24,983 nucleotides of DNA from IMG/VR virus record IMGVR_UViG_3300042317_000140, positions 1-24,983 of that record; one strand, given 5' to 3'. Of this stretch, positions 14,353 through 22,705 are shown piece by piece. The translations under genes and the position numbers were made by a program. Every line of letters starts with the position of its first letter. The first letter of the stretch is position 1. The notes under the pieces were generated by a model that made no database searches, was not told where the DNA came from, and worked only from the letters and a program-made list of their open reading frames with translations. The stretch comes from a virus.

Positions 14353-15087
14353 GTCGCACTCTAAGACCAAATCTCTGAAGCTGATTTGTCTATGATTAAT
14401 GCACCATTTAAGTTGTTCTGGGATAGTAGATCTACCTGATTGAGTGACCCATATAAAATCAACGTCATTATATACATTAAATAGCTGAAAGCGATTCATG
14501 ATTAGCTTATTGCTTTCTACTTCAAATTTCCATTTATCGTCATACCCATTGGTGTCTGCATAGATATTATTGTTATATCCTTCTGTGTCATATCCATCAA
14601 ATCCTATTAAGTAGATACGTTTGTGACCATCAAATGCAGCGATATATGCGGCAGTAGTACCAGCATCAGCATAAGGATCATAAGGAATCAGATAAAATTT
14701 ATTTGGGTGTTCTAATAAGTGTAGATTGTTTGTATAAGCAATATTATCGTTAGTGTAAGAGCTGTTAGCTATTTCGTCAATGATGCCATTATTACCAGTA
14801 GCTACTAAAAAATCAGGAGCAAAATCTCTATATAAGGCATTACACCCATAGGTCTGCACAGTCTTGGCACCAAGTAATCCGCTAGGAGTTTTTAAGTGTT
14901 GAAGATTAAAATCTAATCGACTTGTGCCATTGCCGATAACAACAGCACGATTGCTGATCTGATTATTGGTTATCTGATTAGGGACTGTTTCAGTGATGTC
15001 ATGCCAAACACGGCCTTCGTGCTTGCGTTCAACGACGATATCCTCACCTGTATAACCTCTTCGATATTTTTTGTTTAATTGAAGCAT
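14347..15087 (-). CDS. DUF115/MAF-like protein, possible glycan-related enzyme
   Basis: A 246-residue protein. After an N-terminal ~45-residue region come AVVIGNGTSRLDF (48-60), YGCNALYRDFAPDFLVATG (80-98), a central part with FYLIPYDPYADAGTTAAYIAAFDGHKRIYLIGFDGYD (131-167) and a C-terminal helical part. The 'IGNG-S' loop plus 'IYLIGFD' strand is typical of the DUF115 / motility-accessory-factor superfamily, a Rossmann-like group that includes flagellin nonulosonate transferases. Similar proteins occur in aquatic T4-like phages without assigned function. It is the last gene of the fibre cluster, 9 bp after the 1028-aa fibre, with an AAAGG ribosome site before ATG 15087. A role in modifying the fibre or a host surface glycan is plausible by context, not shown. 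Confidence 0.6.
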   Translation of the reverse strand: MLQLNKKYRRGYTGEDIVVERKHEGRVWHDITETVPNQITNNQISNRAVVIGNGTSRLDFNLQHLKTPSGLLGAKTVQTYGCNALYRDFAPDFLVATGNNGIIDEIANSSYTNDNIAYTNNLHLLEHPNKFYLIPYDPYADAGTTAAYIAAFDGHKRIYLIGFDGYDTEGYNNNIYADTNGYDDKWKFEVESNKLIMNRFQLFNVYNDVDFIWVTQSGRSTIPEQLKWCINHRQISFRDLVLECDL

Positions 15088-15096
15088 GTTTTACCT

Positions 15097-18000
15097 TTAA
15101 ACAATGTATGTAGTCAATACTTTAATGTTAGCATTTTGCGCACCACTAGGTGTGTAGAACAATTTCACAGTTCCGCTGCTGATATTTGATTGGAACGTAC
15201 CAGGAAGCGTGCTGATTATAGCATAGGTAGCTATATTAGAAGTCGCAGTATCATGAGATACTATAAGCTCAGCTGCTGATACACTACCACCATTCTTGAC
15301 TTGTACTGTATATCTAGCAGTGGTAAATGCTGATACGCTGAAACTGTCTAGCTCTTTTAGATTGGCGTCGGGTACATTTATAGCTGTCTGATCATAGACC
15401 GTTTTACCACGTAATTGCAATCTATCACCAGTTTCATTACCAATGTTGATATTACCTGATGAATCACCTAATACTGTTAATTGACCATTAATCACAACAT
15501 CGTTGGTGAATGTTACCTTACCATTTACACCATCAACGCTGACTCGCACTGTTGCACTACTTGTACCTGCTGTGATGTTGGCATATGGTGGTGTAGCTAC
15601 ATCAAAGTTATTATAACCGTTACCGCTGGAAATAGCTGAAACTGTTGCTGTGGTTGTTAATACACGAGCGTCAATGACGTCACCTGTTGCTGGTGCTTCT
15701 GTAAATGTTAGTGTTGTGGTACTTACACTGTAAGCTGTTACTGGTATCTGTACGACACCGTTGACCATTACGATCGTGCCAGCAGTTGTTGAGGCTGAAC
15801 TTAAGGTAAATGCTGTTGTTGATCCGTCACCATTGAATGCATTTGTAGCAATAATTGTGAATTGGCTACCTGCTGCCGTCCAATTAGTACCATCGTAGAA
15901 CTCTACGTTGTTTGATGTTGTGCTATAACGTAACATACCTGCTACGTCAACATTACCTGCAGCACCCGGACGTGTGGCATTAGATCCGCTTGGTAAGATA
16001 ATAGCACCAGCACTGTCAAATTTAGCTATTACGCCATTTTGTACTGTAGTGTTACCCGTTGAACTGAATACTATTGCACTCTTAGCAGTGTCTGCATAGA
16101 TCAAACCATCATTACCAGTTGCGCCATAAACTTGGAACGCTTCTGCGGCTCTTGTGCTGTTGATAACTGCACCCTCACCTACCCATAATGTTTTACCAAC
16201 TGCTGTACCACCAGCAACTATTAATGCTCCTGTTGACAACGAACTTGTATCTGTTGCGGCATTGGCCCAGATCGTACCAGTTGCGGCTAGTGTATCTGCG
16301 TTGATCCTACTTGCTGAAACATTACCAGTGGTTTGTATGAAACCACTTGAATTAACTGCGGCTAGTGTCGTGGTTCCAGTTACGTTTAACGCTCCTGCGT
16401 TGACCACTGCTGCACTTACGTTCGCAGTTGTATTAATAAATCCACTTGAGTTAACAGCTACTAGTGTTGTAGTACCAGTTGCATTTAACGTGCCTGTACT
16501 TACTTCACTTGCTACCAAGTTACCAGTTGTATTAAATTGACCAGCTATCACAGTAGCAGCACTCACATTGCCGGTTGTATTAATTAAACCAGTTGAGTTA
16601 ATTGCTCCACCATTGACTACTGCAGCTGATATGTTAGCTGTAGTATTAAAGAATCCGGTTGATGTGATATCGCCATTGACTGTTAGGGCATTTAGTACTG
16701 CGGTTGTGGCTAATAAGTTACCTGAAATGTTAACACCGCCACCAACGAAGTTAGTAGCTAGTACGTTACCACCAAAGTTAGCATACGTACTACCGATCAC
16801 TGCTCGGTTAAAGTTCCATGACGTTGTTGCGTGTGTATAGGTAATATTTGCGCCAACGTTACCGTAGTCGACGTTGATACCAGCGCCATCAGCTGCGGAA
16901 CTAGTGCCTGCACCTCTGGCTAGAGTAATTTGTAAGTCAGTTACATCTAATGTTGTTGATTGGATTGCTGTTAATACACCTTGTACCGTTAAGTTACCGG
17001 TGATAGTTGCATCACCACCGACCGTTAAGTTTTTAGCGATGCCAACACCACCAGCTGTGATAATCGCACCAGTTGTAGTGCTTGTGCTTTGTGTGTCATC
17101 TGTTGATTTAAATCGAGCACCAACTGTGATATTACCGCCCACACCTACACCACCACTAACTACTAAAGCACCAGTGGTAGTCGAAGTTGATGCTGTATTC
17201 GCTGAGAATGTAACTTGGCTGCTGGCAAATAGTGTTGAAAATGCACCGCTTGACGCAGCAGTATTACCAATCGGAGTAGAGTTAATCGCAGCAAATTGTG
17301 CTAGTCCGCCAATAACGTTACCTGCAAAAGATGCCGTTGTCCCTGTAAATGTTGTCCCTGTATTTCCAATAAACCCAGCATCTACATTACCAAAAGTAGC
17401 ATCATCGGCAGTTACTAGTTGAGCAAGTACCGTACTTGCTACTACATTACCGCTTAGGTTAATGCTTGCACCAGTAAATATTGTACCCGTATTACCAACA
17501 AATCCAGAATTAACCGCGCCAAATGTGCCCGCGGTACCTGTTACTGTTGCGCCAGCATTACCAATAGTAACTGCTGATATATTACCTACTGCCACTGTAC
17601 TTGCTGTTAAGAAACTACCTTGTATTGTGCTTGCTAATACATTACCAGTTACATTTAAGTAACCAGTTACTGCTCCATTACCATTTACTGTTAGTGCATT
17701 AAACGTACCTGCTGTCGCAAGTACGTTACCTGTGGTGTTTAGACCACCTGTTGTTAGTGCGTAATCAACTGTTAGGTTACCTAGATGTAAATTAGCATAA
17801 TTGCTAACTGCTACGTTACCATACGCAGTACCAGTTTCAGTTGTGCCAATTAAGCGGAATTCTTGGAAGTACTCACTCCAGATCAGTGCGCGGTTTTGTA
17901 AACTACCGCGATTGAATATAAACCCTTCATCGTAGGTATTAGTGCCCGCAAATCCATTGTTAAGTACGATCAGGGGATCGTTAACAAAGGTGTTGGTTGA

Positions 18001-18183
18001 AGCGATGGTAGTGTAGGCACTGGTACCTAAAACAAACAGGTTACCAGTGATCAGGAAGTCACCTGGTACTGTTACGTTACTGGCAAATAAACTACCAGTG
18101 ATAGATCCTGCTGCGATCTTTTGACTAGCAATGATCGTGCTGTTGGTGATCTGATTATTTAAAATTCTGGTCAGTGCTGACAT
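15097..18183 (-). CDS. Large repetitive tail-fibre-like structural protein, 1028 aa
   Basis: A Thr/Asn/Ser/Gly/Ala-rich β protein. The N-terminus (1-40) is followed by the ITGNLxV module (43-120, FLITGNLFVLG ... ALIWSEYFQEFRL). Then come long runs of 'NTTGNVxAxxVxxG' repeats (about 130-640), interrupted by 'STTTGALVVSGGVGVGGNITVG' repeats. A 'TRP...EFYDGTNW...DGS...NGVVQIP...FTEAP' module lies near 730-840, and a C-terminal domain at about 946-1028. These features fit an elongated, probably trimeric, fibre or baseplate-attached adhesin. T4 fibres 34-37 and gp12 are functional rather than sequence counterparts. ATG 18183 has only a weak ribosome site (GCGGAAA). Its leader is about 90 nt from the late promoter and contains a short upstream frame. 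Low stop content opposite the repeats creates long shadow frames on the plus strand. Confidence 0.75.
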   Translation of the reverse strand: MSALTRILNNQITNSTIIASQKIAAGSITGSLFASNVTVPGDFLITGNLFVLGTSAYTTIASTNTFVNDPLIVLNNGFAGTNTYDEGFIFNRGSLQNRALIWSEYFQEFRLIGTTETGTAYGNVAVSNYANLHLGNLTVDYALTTGGLNTTGNVLATAGTFNALTVNGNGAVTGYLNVTGNVLASTIQGSFLTASTVAVGNISAVTIGNAGATVTGTAGTFGAVNSGFVGNTGTIFTGASINLSGNVVASTVLAQLVTADDATFGNVDAGFIGNTGTTFTGTTASFAGNVIGGLAQFAAINSTPIGNTAASSGAFSTLFASSQVTFSANTASTSTTTGALVVSGGVGVGGNITVGARFKSTDDTQSTSTTTGAIITAGGVGIAKNLTVGGDATITGNLTVQGVLTAIQSTTLDVTDLQITLARGAGTSSAADGAGINVDYGNVGANITYTHATTSWNFNRAVIGSTYANFGGNVLATNFVGGGVNISGNLLATTAVLNALTVNGDITSTGFFNTTANISAAVVNGGAINSTGLINTTGNVSAATVIAGQFNTTGNLVASEVSTGTLNATGTTTLVAVNSSGFINTTANVSAAVVNAGALNVTGTTTLAAVNSSGFIQTTGNVSASRINADTLAATGTIWANAATDTSSLSTGALIVAGGTAVGKTLWVGEGAVINSTRAAEAFQVYGATGNDGLIYADTAKSAIVFSSTGNTTVQNGVIAKFDSAGAIILPSGSNATRPGAAGNVDVAGMLRYSTTSNNVEFYDGTNWTAAGSQFTIIATNAFNGDGSTTAFTLSSASTTAGTIVMVNGVVQIPVTAYSVSTTTLTFTEAPATGDVIDARVLTTTATVSAISSGNGYNNFDVATPPYANITAGTSSATVRVSVDGVNGKVTFTNDVVINGQLTVLGDSSGNINIGNETGDRLQLRGKTVYDQTAINVPDANLKELDSFSVSAFTTARYTVQVKNGGSVSAAELIVSHDTATSNIATYAIISTLPGTFQSNISSGTVKLFYTPSGAQNANIKVLTTYIV
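16280..16720 (-). repeat. Tandem coding repeats in the large fibre gene
   Basis: At least four imperfect copies of a unit of about 30-35 codons, seen in the protein as SSGFINTTANVSAAVVNAG..NVTGTTTLAAV with variants SSGFIQTTGNVSASRI and STGLINTTGNVSAATV. The two adjacent TTTLxAVNSSGF copies (about 16340-16475) are the closest to each other. This is the expected signature of a β-helical or triple-β shaft. Residues about 480-635. Confidence 0.8.
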
Positions 18184-18222
18184 ATTATGGTTTCCGCAAT
18201 TATAGTATATTATATTATAACA

Positions 18223-18246
18223 CTAGATTACAGCCTGCGGTTCCAT
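18223..18246 (-). other. Possible leader peptide frame (MEPQAVI) before the fibre gene
   Basis: Inside the leader between the late promoter and the 1028-aa fibre start, an ATG at 18246 follows AGGGGAAC, a better ribosome site than that of the fibre gene. It reads seven codons to a TAG at 18223. It is in frame with the fibre ATG 63 bp downstream, and no other stop lies between. It could be a regulatory leader peptide or chance. Confidence 0.35.
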
Positions 18247-18277
18247 GTTCCCCTAGGGCGTTTGATGTGTTTAGTAT

Positions 18278-18285
18278 TATTTATG
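18278..18285 (-). promoter_or_regulatory. Late promoter (CATAAATA) for the 1028-aa fibre gene
   Basis: CATAAATA, 7 of 8 to the late consensus, starts 15 bp after the stop of the 482-aa fibre gene. The leader to ATG 18183 is about 90 nt, unusually long for this window. Within it, TGTTATAAT (18222-18214) also fits an extended -10 sigma70 element without a good -35. Confidence 0.65.
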
Positions 18286-18299
18286 CAAGATTGGTAAAA

Positions 18300-19748
18300 T
18301 TAAAGGGGATAAAAGTCTCTGCTGACTGTAAGATATGTATTAGCACTAGTAGGAGTAAATTGTACTTCTACATTACTACCGACTATCGTTGCAGATACAT
18401 TACCTAAACTGTTACCTATGGTAATAACTCCATACGTTGTAGTTAATGCTGTAGAATTATTATGTGTGACTAGTGTTTCTGAACTTTGTACATCACCGGA
18501 TCTAACTGCTTGTATAATATATTTTGCAGTTCTGTAACTGGTAATATTATAGCTATCAATAGTCGTAGTAGCAACGTTAGGTAATAAATTATTAGCTAGA
18601 TTGTTGTAAAATCCTGTGGTTTGAATATTTCCAACTATATTAATGCTTTGTGCATCTAATGTAACAAAAGTTGTATTTTGGAATTGTAATGATCCTACAG
18701 ATACCGCACCGACAGAAATATAACGCACTTCAACTATATCTGTGGTCAATGGGGTTTCAGTAAATTGTATCTGGTTGTTACTAACAACTACATAAGCACT
18801 AGTTGGCTGTTGCAAGGTACCATTGATGCTGACTAATACACCAGCTGTGCTGGTATTAGAACTCAATGCAAATGTATTAGCTGAACCATCTGGGTTGATA
18901 GTCTGCGAGCTGATAACAGCTTCGCCTGGGGATAGCCATGAATTACCATCATAGTATTCTATACTTTGGCGAATAGTATTGTATCTTGTATATCCAATTT
19001 CTGGGTATAATGGTCTGGTTGTGTCGTCACCACTTGGTAGACCAATAGCATCTTGTCCAACAAACTGCACTATACCCTGCCCTGGTGCAAAAATCATTAT
19101 GTTACCATTGGCTTGATTAGACGATATAGTATTACCGCTGAAAGTGATATTACCTAAAATAGTGTTACCAATATTACCAGCATTCGGTAAACCGAATGCT
19201 CCAGAATAAACAGCACCACTGATGTAAACACTATTGCCAGTAAAGCTGATAGGTTGATTGCTGGCATTATAAGGTGTATTGTTGCTGTTAAAGTTTAAGA
19301 TGCCTGCTTGATAGTCAAACACCCATAGATCGTTATTACCACTGCCTGTGGCAAATACCTGTGTGCCTTTGGTTAATACGTTACCTGCTTGACCGCTTGG
19401 GCTGATATAAACTTTGATCTGATATGTTGATCCAAATTCTGGTGGAATCCAGAATGTCTGTCCTGTTTGCCAAGTTAATGTCGGGGTTGGTATACCTGCT
19501 GTGCTAGTACATTCTACAGGGAGTGTGGTTGGATAGACTGTTACGACACTGCTGTTACTGCCAGGTATAATATTAGCAATCAGATCAGATTGTTGTAAGA
19601 TCTTATCACCGCGTATTAACAGTGGGCTTGGATTAGGTTCGTTAGTCGCATCGATATTACCAGAGATATCAGTCTTAGCTGCACCATAGACTATCTTCTT
19701 CCAAAGGTAGTCTACTTTTTGATTATCTGATGCGCTTTGTATAGGCAT
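18300..19748 (-). CDS. Tail-fibre/structural protein with conserved DYLWKK N-terminus, 482 aa
   Basis: The N-terminal ~60 residues (KVDYLWKKIVYGAAKTD, 11-27; NEPNPSPLLIRGDKILQQSD, 36-55) are a conserved start found in structural proteins of aquatic T4-like phages. The middle is β-rich (WVFDYQAGILNF, 142-153). Residues 237-346 hold the shared 'LPSGDDTTRP...YYDGNSW...DGSANTFALSS...NGTLQQP...FTETP' module. Residues 398-482 form a C-terminal domain homologous to the end of the neighbouring 1028-aa fibre. ATG 19748 overlaps the stop of the 972-aa fibre gene (TAATG), so the two are made together and may form one fibre. The conserved N-terminus probably mediates attachment, which is inference. Confidence 0.72.
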   Translation of the reverse strand: MPIQSASDNQKVDYLWKKIVYGAAKTDISGNIDATNEPNPSPLLIRGDKILQQSDLIANIIPGSNSSVVTVYPTTLPVECTSTAGIPTPTLTWQTGQTFWIPPEFGSTYQIKVYISPSGQAGNVLTKGTQVFATGSGNNDLWVFDYQAGILNFNSNNTPYNASNQPISFTGNSVYISGAVYSGAFGLPNAGNIGNTILGNITFSGNTISSNQANGNIMIFAPGQGIVQFVGQDAIGLPSGDDTTRPLYPEIGYTRYNTIRQSIEYYDGNSWLSPGEAVISSQTINPDGSANTFALSSNTSTAGVLVSINGTLQQPTSAYVVVSNNQIQFTETPLTTDIVEVRYISVGAVSVGSLQFQNTTFVTLDAQSINIVGNIQTTGFYNNLANNLLPNVATTTIDSYNITSYRTAKYIIQAVRSGDVQSSETLVTHNNSTALTTTYGVITIGNSLGNVSATIVGSNVEVQFTPTSANTYLTVSRDFYPL

Positions 19749-22666
19749 TATGACACCGCCAATGTGGAAACTGTTTGCCCACTAGCTAAAGCAATTCTAA
19801 TTAATGCAACGTTGTTGGTTGCTGATGACATACTAACTGTTCCTAATGTCATCGTAAATGTTCCGCTTAGGGCTACGTTGGCCGCGATCAGTGCACCACT
19901 ACCACAACCATCTGAACCATTACCACCAGCACCTGTATTGCTTCCAGGAACTCCGCTACCAGCGTAACTAGTTGTGGCTGTTAGCCAACCGTTAAGCCCA
20001 CTAGTCGAGTCAATAGTTGTACCTGGAGCTGCTATCCACACACCTGCAACACCTGCCGGTGCTACAAGATGTAGGTTAAAGTTTGAAACACCTGTGCGTT
20101 GGAAGCCCATGGTAAAGTATTGATAGCTACCACCGTCACTTGAACGATCTGGACCTACTGGTAGATAACCTGTGCTGTAATTATTTGCTGACCATTTTAA
20201 CACACCAATACGGATAGTTGCTTCTTTAGTTCCTGCCACACCCGGATCACTGGCCTCAGTGTAGACATTTGGTGCTGTCATAAAGTTTGTCAGTCTTGCA
20301 TACAGTGGAGTATGTATAGTATTAGCTAGGAAGTATGTGCTACGCACCGCTGGGTTAGTATTAGCACTTGTGTTTGCACTGATAGCAATTTCACTGATGC
20401 CACTTTGACTTGCTGTATGAACTTGGACATTAACTCCTGTTTCAGCATAAGCACTGGTGCCGTTTACGTTGGTTACCACGATTCTTAAGTTGGCTACACT
20501 ACGCACACTTGCTTGGTTAACGGCCACTGTTAGATTGCCTGCGCTATAAGCTGATACATTGCCTGTGCCTGCGATAGGTGTACCACTACTTAACGCTGGA
20601 CTGCTGACATTACTTAAACTTGCGTATGGGTGTGCATTGGCTAGGATCACATTACCAGAGGATCCTTCTTTAACTGTGCCAGTTACCACAAACGCCACAT
20701 TGGCTGTGTTGTTCCATGTTTGTCCAATCCAACTGTTGATTGTAACATTCTGCCACCATAGTTGTGGGCTACCAGTATTGAAATATGGTATGCCAGAAAT
20801 ATATCTGTAAGTGCCAGGTGCTTTGATTGCTAATGTTCCTGAGGTAACAGTTGGCACGGCGGTCACATCATCTTTGACAAATTCAATATTAGCAACGATG
20901 CCTGTGCTAGAATGATTCATACCAAAGCGATTGATACCTACCGGTATAAAATCACCGCGAGCTAGTATATTTGCCCTAAATCCGTAATAATATCCCGGGT
21001 AGTATGTTGAGCTAGCAAATGTAGTTGCGGCACCGGCTGACGTTAATAAATTATAATCACTAAATCCAAGTATACCAAGGTTGCCTGTGACTGTTGGTGA
21101 TGTAGTAGCGGCAATATTCGCATTGCCTTGCACTACTCCATTTACCACTGCCTGTAAGTAGCCAATGTTTGAACTCCAGGTGAAACTTGAACTTACGTTG
21201 CCCGAGTTGGCTGATATCAGTGTTGATCCTGTTGCGATAGTTCTACTCACTGACGCATTAGCAGCCAATGCTGTTCCGCCTGTGTTGTCTGTGGCGCTAC
21301 TTGCTAGTGTTGCATTAGTCCCAACACTACCTGTAAATGTTAATACTTTGGTATTGAGTCCTGCTGGAGGACTTACGCTGTTGCCATAAATTTTAAGTGT
21401 TATAGGTGTTGCATATCTTGGTAAGATGCTTGGGTTGGCGATATCATCTGTAAGCAGGGCTAGGTTAACTGCCAGTGTTCCTGTGCCCGTGCTGGCTGTG
21501 TATGTTTTATTAGCATAAGGCCCCAACACACCACCTGCTGATGAGTTATTTGGCACATTGGCATAAGTGCCATCACCCCAATTGATGCTCCAAGTTACTG
21601 TGGCAGTATTAGTATTGGTTGTGGTATTCTGTAGATAAATCACATTACCTTGGATACTGTATAAATCATTACCACTTAGTGGTGCGCTACTTACGTTTGC
21701 TCTAAACATGCCAAAGCCCATTGCTGGGTCAGCGGCATAGATAGTGATATAGTTTGTGCGGACCGCATTAGCAACATTGCTTGGACTAGCACCATTGGTA
21801 TTAGTAGCATTGACAATGATCGTAAATGGTGTGCCAACGTTGGTGGCATAGGTATGAGTAGTTGTTGTGGAACTTGTTACTGTATTTGATGTGCCGTCAC
21901 CCCATTGGATAGTGTATTGATTTACATTACCTTGTGGCACCATTGTTAATAAAATAGTCTGTCCTGCACCGCCTGCGGTTACATTACTTGAGAATGTAAC
22001 ACTACGAACAAATGTATTTGTAAATAAGTTTTGTGATACGCTGTTTAAGATATCAATAGCATCTGTAACCGTTGTTGATGTTGTAAATCCTAGATAGGCT
22101 GCATTATTGTCAGCCAGATTACCGTCTGTGGGTGTACCTAATGGAATTACGTTACCTATTGTACCGGCAGAAACATTCCCAAGTTGACTATCAACATAGG
22201 CTTTGGTGGCAGCATCTGTATTATTAATTGGGTCAGCTACCCAGATAATTCTATTATTACCAGCATTTAAATTGTCCGTAGCAACAATATTGCCGATAGT
22301 AATACCACCCACAGTTAGATTACCAGTGACATTTAAATTAGTGATATTACCAACTGTGGTAATATTTGGTTGGGTGTTGGTTTGTAATGTTCCGTAAACA
22401 TTACCAAAATAACCAGTACGCCAGTAGTTTGTGTAACTACCTATGTCAAACTGTAGATTTGCGCCGGTATAAACGTGACCGTTACTGGTAATGATGTTAC
22501 CGCTAACATCTAATTCTTGTTGTGGTGCTTGATTATTAATACCTATGCGATAATTAGTTACGTCCCAATATTGTAGAGTTTGCCCCGAAGAGGTGAGACT
22601 TAGATCAGTACCTTGACGATCTAAATTAGCTAATAGAGAGAACCCAGGAACACGACTGATTGCCAT
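19748..22666 (-). CDS. Large fibre/adhesin with PKD-like domains, 972 aa
   Basis: The N-terminus (MAISRVPGFSLLANLDRQGTDLSLTSSGQTLQYWD) and the following 'NYRIGINNQAPQQELDVSGNI' segment are typical phage fibre starts. TGNLTVGG (114-121) and NTDAATKAYVDSQ (149-161) are common fibre motifs. Two PKD-like Ig-type domains follow: IQWGDGTSNTV...HTYA (about 219-310) and INWGDGTYANV...KTYT (about 340-428). The rest is Ser/Thr/Asn-rich β structure, with a glycine-rich stretch near the C-terminus (SYAGSGVPGSNTGAGGNGSDGCGSG, split here only by my reading). PKD-like domains usually serve protein or carbohydrate binding outside cells. The gene has its own late promoter, placed in a hairpin that covers its ribosome site. 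Confidence 0.72.
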   Translation of the reverse strand: MAISRVPGFSLLANLDRQGTDLSLTSSGQTLQYWDVTNYRIGINNQAPQQELDVSGNIITSNGHVYTGANLQFDIGSYTNYWRTGYFGNVYGTLQTNTQPNITTVGNITNLNVTGNLTVGGITIGNIVATDNLNAGNNRIIWVADPINNTDAATKAYVDSQLGNVSAGTIGNVIPLGTPTDGNLADNNAAYLGFTTSTTVTDAIDILNSVSQNLFTNTFVRSVTFSSNVTAGGAGQTILLTMVPQGNVNQYTIQWGDGTSNTVTSSTTTTHTYATNVGTPFTIIVNATNTNGASPSNVANAVRTNYITIYAADPAMGFGMFRANVSSAPLSGNDLYSIQGNVIYLQNTTTNTNTATVTWSINWGDGTYANVPNNSSAGGVLGPYANKTYTASTGTGTLAVNLALLTDDIANPSILPRYATPITLKIYGNSVSPPAGLNTKVLTFTGSVGTNATLASSATDNTGGTALAANASVSRTIATGSTLISANSGNVSSSFTWSSNIGYLQAVVNGVVQGNANIAATTSPTVTGNLGILGFSDYNLLTSAGAATTFASSTYYPGYYYGFRANILARGDFIPVGINRFGMNHSSTGIVANIEFVKDDVTAVPTVTSGTLAIKAPGTYRYISGIPYFNTGSPQLWWQNVTINSWIGQTWNNTANVAFVVTGTVKEGSSGNVILANAHPYASLSNVSSPALSSGTPIAGTGNVSAYSAGNLTVAVNQASVRSVANLRIVVTNVNGTSAYAETGVNVQVHTASQSGISEIAISANTSANTNPAVRSTYFLANTIHTPLYARLTNFMTAPNVYTEASDPGVAGTKEATIRIGVLKWSANNYSTGYLPVGPDRSSDGGSYQYFTMGFQRTGVSNFNLHLVAPAGVAGVWIAAPGTTIDSTSGLNGWLTATTSYAGSGVPGSNTGAGGNGSDGCGSGALIAANVALSGTFTMTLGTVSMSSATNNVALIRIALASGQTVSTLAVS

Positions 22667-22673
22667 TAATTAT

Positions 22674-22705
22674 CCAACCTTTCTACTATTTATCAGAAAA
22701 GTTAA
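22674..22705 (-). promoter_or_regulatory. Hairpin with late promoter in loop before the 972-aa fibre gene
   Basis: Minus-strand RNA can pair TTAACTTTTCT (22705-22695) with AGAAAGGTTGG (22684-22674): 11 pairs, three of them G·U, around a 10-nt loop. The loop holds the late octamer GATAAATA (22694-22687). The ribosome-binding purines (AAGG and GGA) lie in or at the end of the 3' arm, and the predicted late start (near 22681) lies past the 5' arm. The layout is the same as at gp13 but the stem is weaker. All three arm differences are wobble pairs only on this strand. Confidence 0.5.

Noticed and set aside
16280-16720. CRISPR-like appearance of regularly spaced repeats
   Set aside because: Repeats are imperfect, in frame, without unique spacers of constant length, and encode fibre repeats.
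16154-17662. Long plus-strand frames opposite the 1028-aa fibre gene (and similar at 4821-5315, 20559-20810, 23820-24182)
   Set aside because: They are antisense shadows: repeats of Thr/Asn/Gly/Val codons give few stops on the other strand. The products are Val/Pro/Leu/Ala-rich without ribosome sites or family features.
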